From Sphingobacterium faecium (GTDB taxonomy: Bacteria > Bacteroidota > Bacteroidia > Sphingobacteriales > Sphingobacteriaceae), in contig NZ_QBKH01000006.1 in NCBI RefSeq assembly GCF_003054045.1, positions 62,001-126,000 of the forward strand: a stretch of DNA of 64,000 bases. Direction: 5' to 3'. Position numbers and translations under genes: made by a program. The stretch's first letter is position 1. Every line of letters begins with the position of its first letter. Of this stretch, positions 59,700-64,000 are shown piece after piece. The notes under the pieces were generated by a model. The model worked only from the letters and a program-made list of their open reading frames with translations, searched no databases and was not told where the DNA came from.

Positions 59700-62600
59700 T
59701 AAGCGTTTTCACCTACAACAAAATATAAAGTCCTTACATATTGCATTTCAACTGGAAAAAGAAGGCCGGGAGGCTAACGTAGGTGAACGACAGCAGCTCA
59801 TGCAGTATAAGGGATTCGGGGGACTAAAGTTTGTGCTTAATCCTGTGACAAGAGATTCGGATATTGACTTCTGGAGTAAGTCTGAAAGAAGCCTGTTTGA
59901 TCAGACCAAAGGACTTCATCAATTACTTCTGGATAATTCTACCGATGAAAAACAATACCGAGGGTATGTAGATAGTATGAAAAGTTCTGTACTTACCGCT
60001 TTTTATACTCCACCTGAAATTATTGATGCCATATCGTTTGCTTTAAAAGAGCGTGGGATTCAAATTAATAAGTTCTTAGAACCCTCTGCAGGTATTGGTT
60101 CTTTTATAGAATCATTTAAAAAATCGAATGGCCCAATACGGGATATTTTGGCTTTTGAAAAAGATCAGCTAACTGGTAATATCCTTAAACAAATTTATCC
60201 TGGTAGTAATGTAATGGTCAGGGGCTTTGAGGATATCTCTGAGAGGGAGCAGGGTACTTTTGATGTCATAGCGAGTAATATTCCTTTTGGTGATACTTCT
60301 GTTTTCGATTTATCTTATTCTCGTAGTAAAGATCCGGCCAAAGCTAAGGCGGCTCAAAGTGTACATAATTACTTCTTCTTGAAGGGGACGGATATGCTAC
60401 GGGATGGGGGCCTATTGGCTTTTATCACCTCTCAGGGGGTATTGAATAGTCCGGCAAATGAAACTATACGTCGGGCGCTGATGGAGAATAATAATCTTAT
60501 TTCGGCTATCCGTTTGCCCAATAACCTGTTTACGGATTATGCCGGGACAGAAGTAGGCAGTGATCTAATTATCCTGCAAAGAAATACAGGTAAAAGCCAA
60601 TTATCTGAACGAGATAAGCAATTCTGCACTGCATCTATCCAAACTGATGGGATAGCAAATAATAGTTTGTTTGATAACCTGGACCGTACCGTTCATACTT
60701 CCCTTCATAAAGGAACCAATCCGTATGGCAAGCCATCTTGGGTTTTTGAACATAATGGCGGTGTGATTGGCATCGCTAAGGATATAAAGCAAATGCTTTC
60801 GGACGATATCGAAAAGTACTATTTCCATGATCTATATTATGGTATTTCCAATAGGGAATCTGTGATCGGCAATCCGAATAAGCCTGTTTCCGTACAGGAG
60901 GTTGTAGAACCCTTAGACAATGCGACTGAAATTAAGGTGGAGTCGGTCCCTATTCCATCTGACAATAATCAGCAGGACGTTAAGCAACTCAGCCTTTTCG
61001 ATCTTTTTGAAAATAATGCAGGTTCTGTGACCACCTTATCCCGGCCAACAAAAAAAACCAGGACTAAAAGAAGTAGTTCTAAATCTATAATTAATACTAA
61101 AGGTTTGCAGACCGATCTGTTTAGTAGCCTTCCACCTGATTCTTATCTGACAACGGGGAAAAATAGCGAAGGCAGGAAGGGAAATAAAAGTGTTCCGAAA
61201 AAGACGGGCATTGTAGGTGACTTATTTTCTTCCGTTAACGAATCAGATTCGGAAAGTAAACCTGAAGCAGTCGTGCTTCCTATTCCAGCAGGAGGGTCTT
61301 ATACTGGAAAAATTAATTCCTTTCATCGAAACGATTGCCTTGCCTTAGATAAGGGATGGGTTGGCCATTTAAAGCAAGTCCATACAAAAAATGGAGATGC
61401 CTATTTCCAACCTTTGCAGTTACCCGCACTTCAAAAGGAAAAAGCGGTAGTCTATATTAAACTGCGGGATACCTATCATGACCTTTATCATAAGGAAGCT
61501 ACCCAGCACCGGGAATTCGCGGAAGAGCGGAAAGTTCTTAATGAATTATATGACGCTTTTGTAAAACGGTATGGCAACCTGAACAGTGCGGATAATATCA
61601 AGCTCATTAAGACAGACAGTGCAGGTAAGGAAATTCCTTACCTGGAACGTGTTATCGGTGGAGTTGTGCATAAAGCTGATATTTTCAATCATCCCGTTAG
61701 TTTCTCCACTATTACTATTGCCACAGACAACCCTGATGAAGCTTTAGCCGCTTCTCTGAATAAATATGGACGTGTTGATCTTGACTATATGTCTGAGATA
61801 AGCGGAATACCCTGGGATCAGCTTACGGCCGATTTAGACGGCCGAATCTATTATAACCCAATTCGGAAGGAATATGAAGTTAGCGAACGTTGGCTTGCTG
61901 GAAATGTGGTAGAAAAAGCCAAGTCCGTAAAAGCATATTTGGATGCTCATGACGACTTACCTCCGGAAATAGAGGTTGAAGCTTTAGATAGCTATCGCGC
62001 TTTGCTTCGTGCAAGGCCCAATAAAATTGACTTTGAAGAACTTGATTTTAACCTGGGTGAGCGCTGGATACCTACCGAAATCTATTCCCGCTTTGCATCC
62101 TCTTTATTTGAAACGGAGGTAAAGGTTAGCTATTCCGAAAGTACGGATGACTTTGCTGTGGCCTGTGCTACTAAAAATCTACTAATCCGGGAAAAATATG
62201 CTGTAAAGGGCGAGCGGAGGACCTTTGATGGAATTTCTTTATTGAAGAATGCCTTAGTCAATACTACTCCGAATATCAAAAAGACTATAGTAGACGGGGA
62301 TAAGGAATACAAAGTTATGGATATGGAAGCCATACAAATGGCTAATACTAAGATTGACGAAATCCGTTCTGCCTTTACCGAATGGCTGCATGCGCAAAGC
62401 TATGAATTTAAGCAGCGGCTTACCGATCAGTATAACGATACCTTTAATTGCTTTGTTCGACCAAATTACAATGGTATCCATCAGGAGTTTCCGGGACTGG
62501 ATCGTAGAGCATTAGGTATTGATGACTTATACAGCAGTCAGAAAGATGCCGTCTGGATGATCAAGCTGAATAATGGCGCTATTTGTGATCATGAAGTTGG

Positions 62601-64000
62601 AGCCGGCAAGACGCTGATTATGTGTACTGGTGCCCAGGAAATGAAACGACTGGGAATGGCCCACAAGCCTATGATCATTGCCTTAAAAAGCAATGTACAT
62701 GAAATAGCGGAAACCTACCGTACAGCTTATCCTCATGCCAAAATACTTTATCCTGGCAAGGATGATTTTACCCCACAAAAGCGGCTAAGGATCTTTGGTG
62801 ACATTAAAAACAATGACTGGGACTGTGTTATCCTGACGCACGAGCAATTTGGCATGATACCCCAATCTCCTGAGATACAGCAGGAGATTTTGCAAATAGA
62901 ATTGGAAAGTGTATACCATAATCTCGAAGCCTTAAATGCACAAGGGAAAGAGGTTAACCGACGTATGTTGGTCGGTGCTGAAAAGCGACGAGATAATCTG
63001 GAAGTTAAACTAAAAACCCTTGAATATGATATAGCGAATCGAAAGGATGATGTGGTTGATTTTAAGATGATGGGAATCGATCACCTTTTCGTGGATGAAA
63101 GCCATCAGTTTAAAAATTTGATGTTCAATACCCGGCATGATCGTGTTGCCGGTTTAGGTAATTCTGAAGGTAGCCAAAAGGCGATGAACCTGCTCTTTGC
63201 CATTCGTACTATTCAGAAGCGTACAGATGCCGATATGGGCGCTACATTTCTTTCTGGCACTACGATCAGTAACTCCTTAACTGAATTATACCTCCTGTTC
63301 AAATACCTGCGTCCTCGGGCTTTGGAGAAACAGGGAATCAACAGTTTTGATGCCTGGGCAGCGATATATGCGCGAAAATCAGTTGACTATGAATTTTCGG
63401 TTGCCAACAACATTATAGCCAAAGAGCGCTTCCGTTATTTTATTAAGGTGCCGGAGCTTGCACAGTTCTATGCTGAAATAACGGATTATCGTACCGCCAA
63501 GGATATTGGTATTGACCGGCCTGTAAAGAACGAGATCTTATATCATATTTCTCCAACACCTGATCAGGACGAATTCATTGGGAAATTAATGTTGTTTGCT
63601 GTTAACGGTGATGCAACACTTTTGGGGAGAGTACCCCTTAGCGATAGTGAAGAGAAAGCAAAAATGCTTATAGCGACGGACTTCGCTCGCAAGATGTCGC
63701 TGGATATGCGGCTGGTTAATGGTAAGTATGAAGATCATCCCGGTAATAAGGCTACACATTGTGCTTCTAACATCGCAAAATATTATAAAAAGTTTAATGC
63801 TCAAAAGGGCACCCAGTTTGTTTTCTCTGATCTGGGAACCTATAAACCCGGGCAATGGAATATTTATACAGAAATTAAGCGCAAGCTGGTCGAAGACCAC
63901 GGAATTCCCGCGCATGAAATACGTTTTATTCATGAGGCCAAAAGCGATAAGCAACGTAAGGCGCTTATTAAGGCCATGAACGATGGTAAGATCCGCGTTC
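59689..64000 (+). CDS. large N6-adenine methylase-SF2 helicase fusion (3' truncated by window)
   Basis: An ATG at 59689 opens a frame with no stop to the window end (1437 codons). A KGFGGLKFVL segment is followed by an N6-adenine methylase domain with FYTPPEIIDA, LEPSAGIGSF and the catalytic tetrapeptide NIPF (residues 197-200, FGD following), a variant of NPPY/F usual in this family. After a linker come Walker A VGAGKTL (about 970-976) and DESH (1136-1139) of a SNF2/DEAD-like helicase. Such ~1500-2000-aa proteins are hallmarks of Bacteroidota ICEs; they may modify or remodel element DNA and act as anti-restriction. Confidence 0.92.
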   Translation, partial: MGFDKRFHLQQNIKSLHIAFQLEKEGREANVGERQQLMQYKGFGGLKFVLNPVTRDSDIDFWSKSERSLFDQTKGLHQLLLDNSTDEKQYRGYVDSMKSSVLTAFYTPPEIIDAISFALKERGIQINKFLEPSAGIGSFIESFKKSNGPIRDILAFEKDQLTGNILKQIYPGSNVMVRGFEDISEREQGTFDVIASNIPFGDTSVFDLSYSRSKDPAKAKAAQSVHNYFFLKGTDMLRDGGLLAFITSQGVLNSPANETIRRALMENNNLISAIRLPNNLFTDYAGTEVGSDLIILQRNTGKSQLSERDKQFCTASIQTDGIANNSLFDNLDRTVHTSLHKGTNPYGKPSWVFEHNGGVIGIAKDIKQMLSDDIEKYYFHDLYYGISNRESVIGNPNKPVSVQEVVEPLDNATEIKVESVPIPSDNNQQDVKQLSLFDLFENNAGSVTTLSRPTKKTRTKRSSSKSIINTKGLQTDLFSSLPPDSYLTTGKNSEGRKGNKSVPKKTGIVGDLFSSVNESDSESKPEAVVLPIPAGGSYTGKINSFHRNDCLALDKGWVGHLKQVHTKNGDAYFQPLQLPALQKEKAVVYIKLRDTYHDLYHKEATQHREFAEERKVLNELYDAFVKRYGNLNSADNIKLIKTDSAGKEIPYLERVIGGVVHKADIFNHPVSFSTITIATDNPDEALAASLNKYGRVDLDYMSEISGIPWDQLTADLDGRIYYNPIRKEYEVSERWLAGNVVEKAKSVKAYLDAHDDLPPEIEVEALDSYRALLRARPNKIDFEELDFNLGERWIPTEIYSRFASSLFETEVKVSYSESTDDFAVACATKNLLIREKYAVKGERRTFDGISLLKNALVNTTPNIKKTIVDGDKEYKVMDMEAIQMANTKIDEIRSAFTEWLHAQSYEFKQRLTDQYNDTFNCFVRPNYNGIHQEFPGLDRRALGIDDLYSSQKDAVWMIKLNNGAICDHEVGAGKTLIMCTGAQEMKRLGMAHKPMIIALKSNVHEIAETYRTAYPHAKILYPGKDDFTPQKRLRIFGDIKNNDWDCVILTHEQFGMIPQSPEIQQEILQIELESVYHNLEALNAQGKEVNRRMLVGAEKRRDNLEVKLKTLEYDIANRKDDVVDFKMMGIDHLFVDESHQFKNLMFNTRHDRVAGLGNSEGSQKAMNLLFAIRTIQKRTDADMGATFLSGTTISNSLTELYLLFKYLRPRALEKQGINSFDAWAAIYARKSVDYEFSVANNIIAKERFRYFIKVPELAQFYAEITDYRTAKDIGIDRPVKNEILYHISPTPDQDEFIGKLMLFAVNGDATLLGRVPLSDSEEKAKMLIATDFARKMSLDMRLVNGKYEDHPGNKATHCASNIAKYYKKFNAQKGTQFVFSDLGTYKPGQWNIYTEIKRKLVEDHGIPAHEIRFIHEAKSDKQRKALIKAMNDGKIRV

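Overview
The window looks like Bacteroidota chromosome, most likely Sphingobacteriales (Pedobacter/Mucilaginibacter-like). The reasons are a FecI-FecR-SusC-SusD locus, TAnnTTTG-type -7 boxes, poor Shine-Dalgarno sequences, an RteC regulator, and the DUF3945-TopB-DUF1896-methylase/helicase run typical of Bacteroidota integrative conjugative elements (ICEs). I saw no tRNA, rRNA, CRISPR array, integrase, relaxase or transfer genes, so element borders are not visible. Species assignment is inference.

Layout. (1) 0-4.5 kb: accessory genes, comprising a PP-loop PAPS-reductase-like protein, several orphan small proteins, and an SRAP (HMCES/YedK-like) abasic-site protein paired with an unknown gene. 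(2) 4.6-11.8 kb: an SDR oxidoreductase, then a DNA-damage mutagenesis cassette. It has a LexA-like XRE-S24 repressor divergent from an operon of Y-family polymerase, DnaE-type polymerase and a DEDDh exonuclease fused to GIY-YIG. A perfect palindromic operator lies between them. (3) 11.9-14.4 kb: a DinB-superfamily protein and an IS110 transposase flanked by three related ~150-nt hairpin-ended non-coding units that resemble bridge RNAs. (4) 14.6-18.1 kb: two paralogous divergent pairs, each a membrane LytTR regulator and a ~130-aa protein of unknown function. (5) 18.1-26.2 kb: ECF sigma factor, FecR anti-sigma factor, SusC, SusD and a TlpA-like thioredoxin lipid/periplasmic protein, then three small secreted or membrane proteins on the other strand.

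(6) 27.9-33.0 kb: a candidate class I lanthipeptide locus, with a 42-aa peptide gene, a LytS-type kinase, a LytTR response regulator and a full-length LanB-type dehydratase, but no visible LanC. (7) 34.4 kb: RteC, an ICE regulator. (8) 35.5-44.5 kb: a grasp-with-spasm type RiPP cluster on the minus strand. It contains a double-glycine precursor, a secreted TPR-like protein, an ATP-grasp ligase, a small linking ORF, a SPASM protein, a C39-peptidase ABC exporter, an HlyD adaptor and a TolC channel. (9) 44.8-51.3 kb: an XRE regulator, two small conserved ICE-type proteins, a helix-turn-helix protein, DUF3945 and topoisomerase III. (10) 51.7-59.0 kb: a type I restriction-modification operon (controller, HsdR, HsdS, ATPase, HsdM). 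The ATPase has the architecture and the R-x3-E...H triad of PrrC/RloC anticodon nucleases. (11) 59.3-64 kb: DUF1896 and a very large methylase-helicase that runs off the end.

The best candidates for something new are the IS110 locus with several bridge-RNA-like units, the minimal two-component-controlled lanthipeptide locus, and the PrrC-like nuclease guarding the type I RM system.
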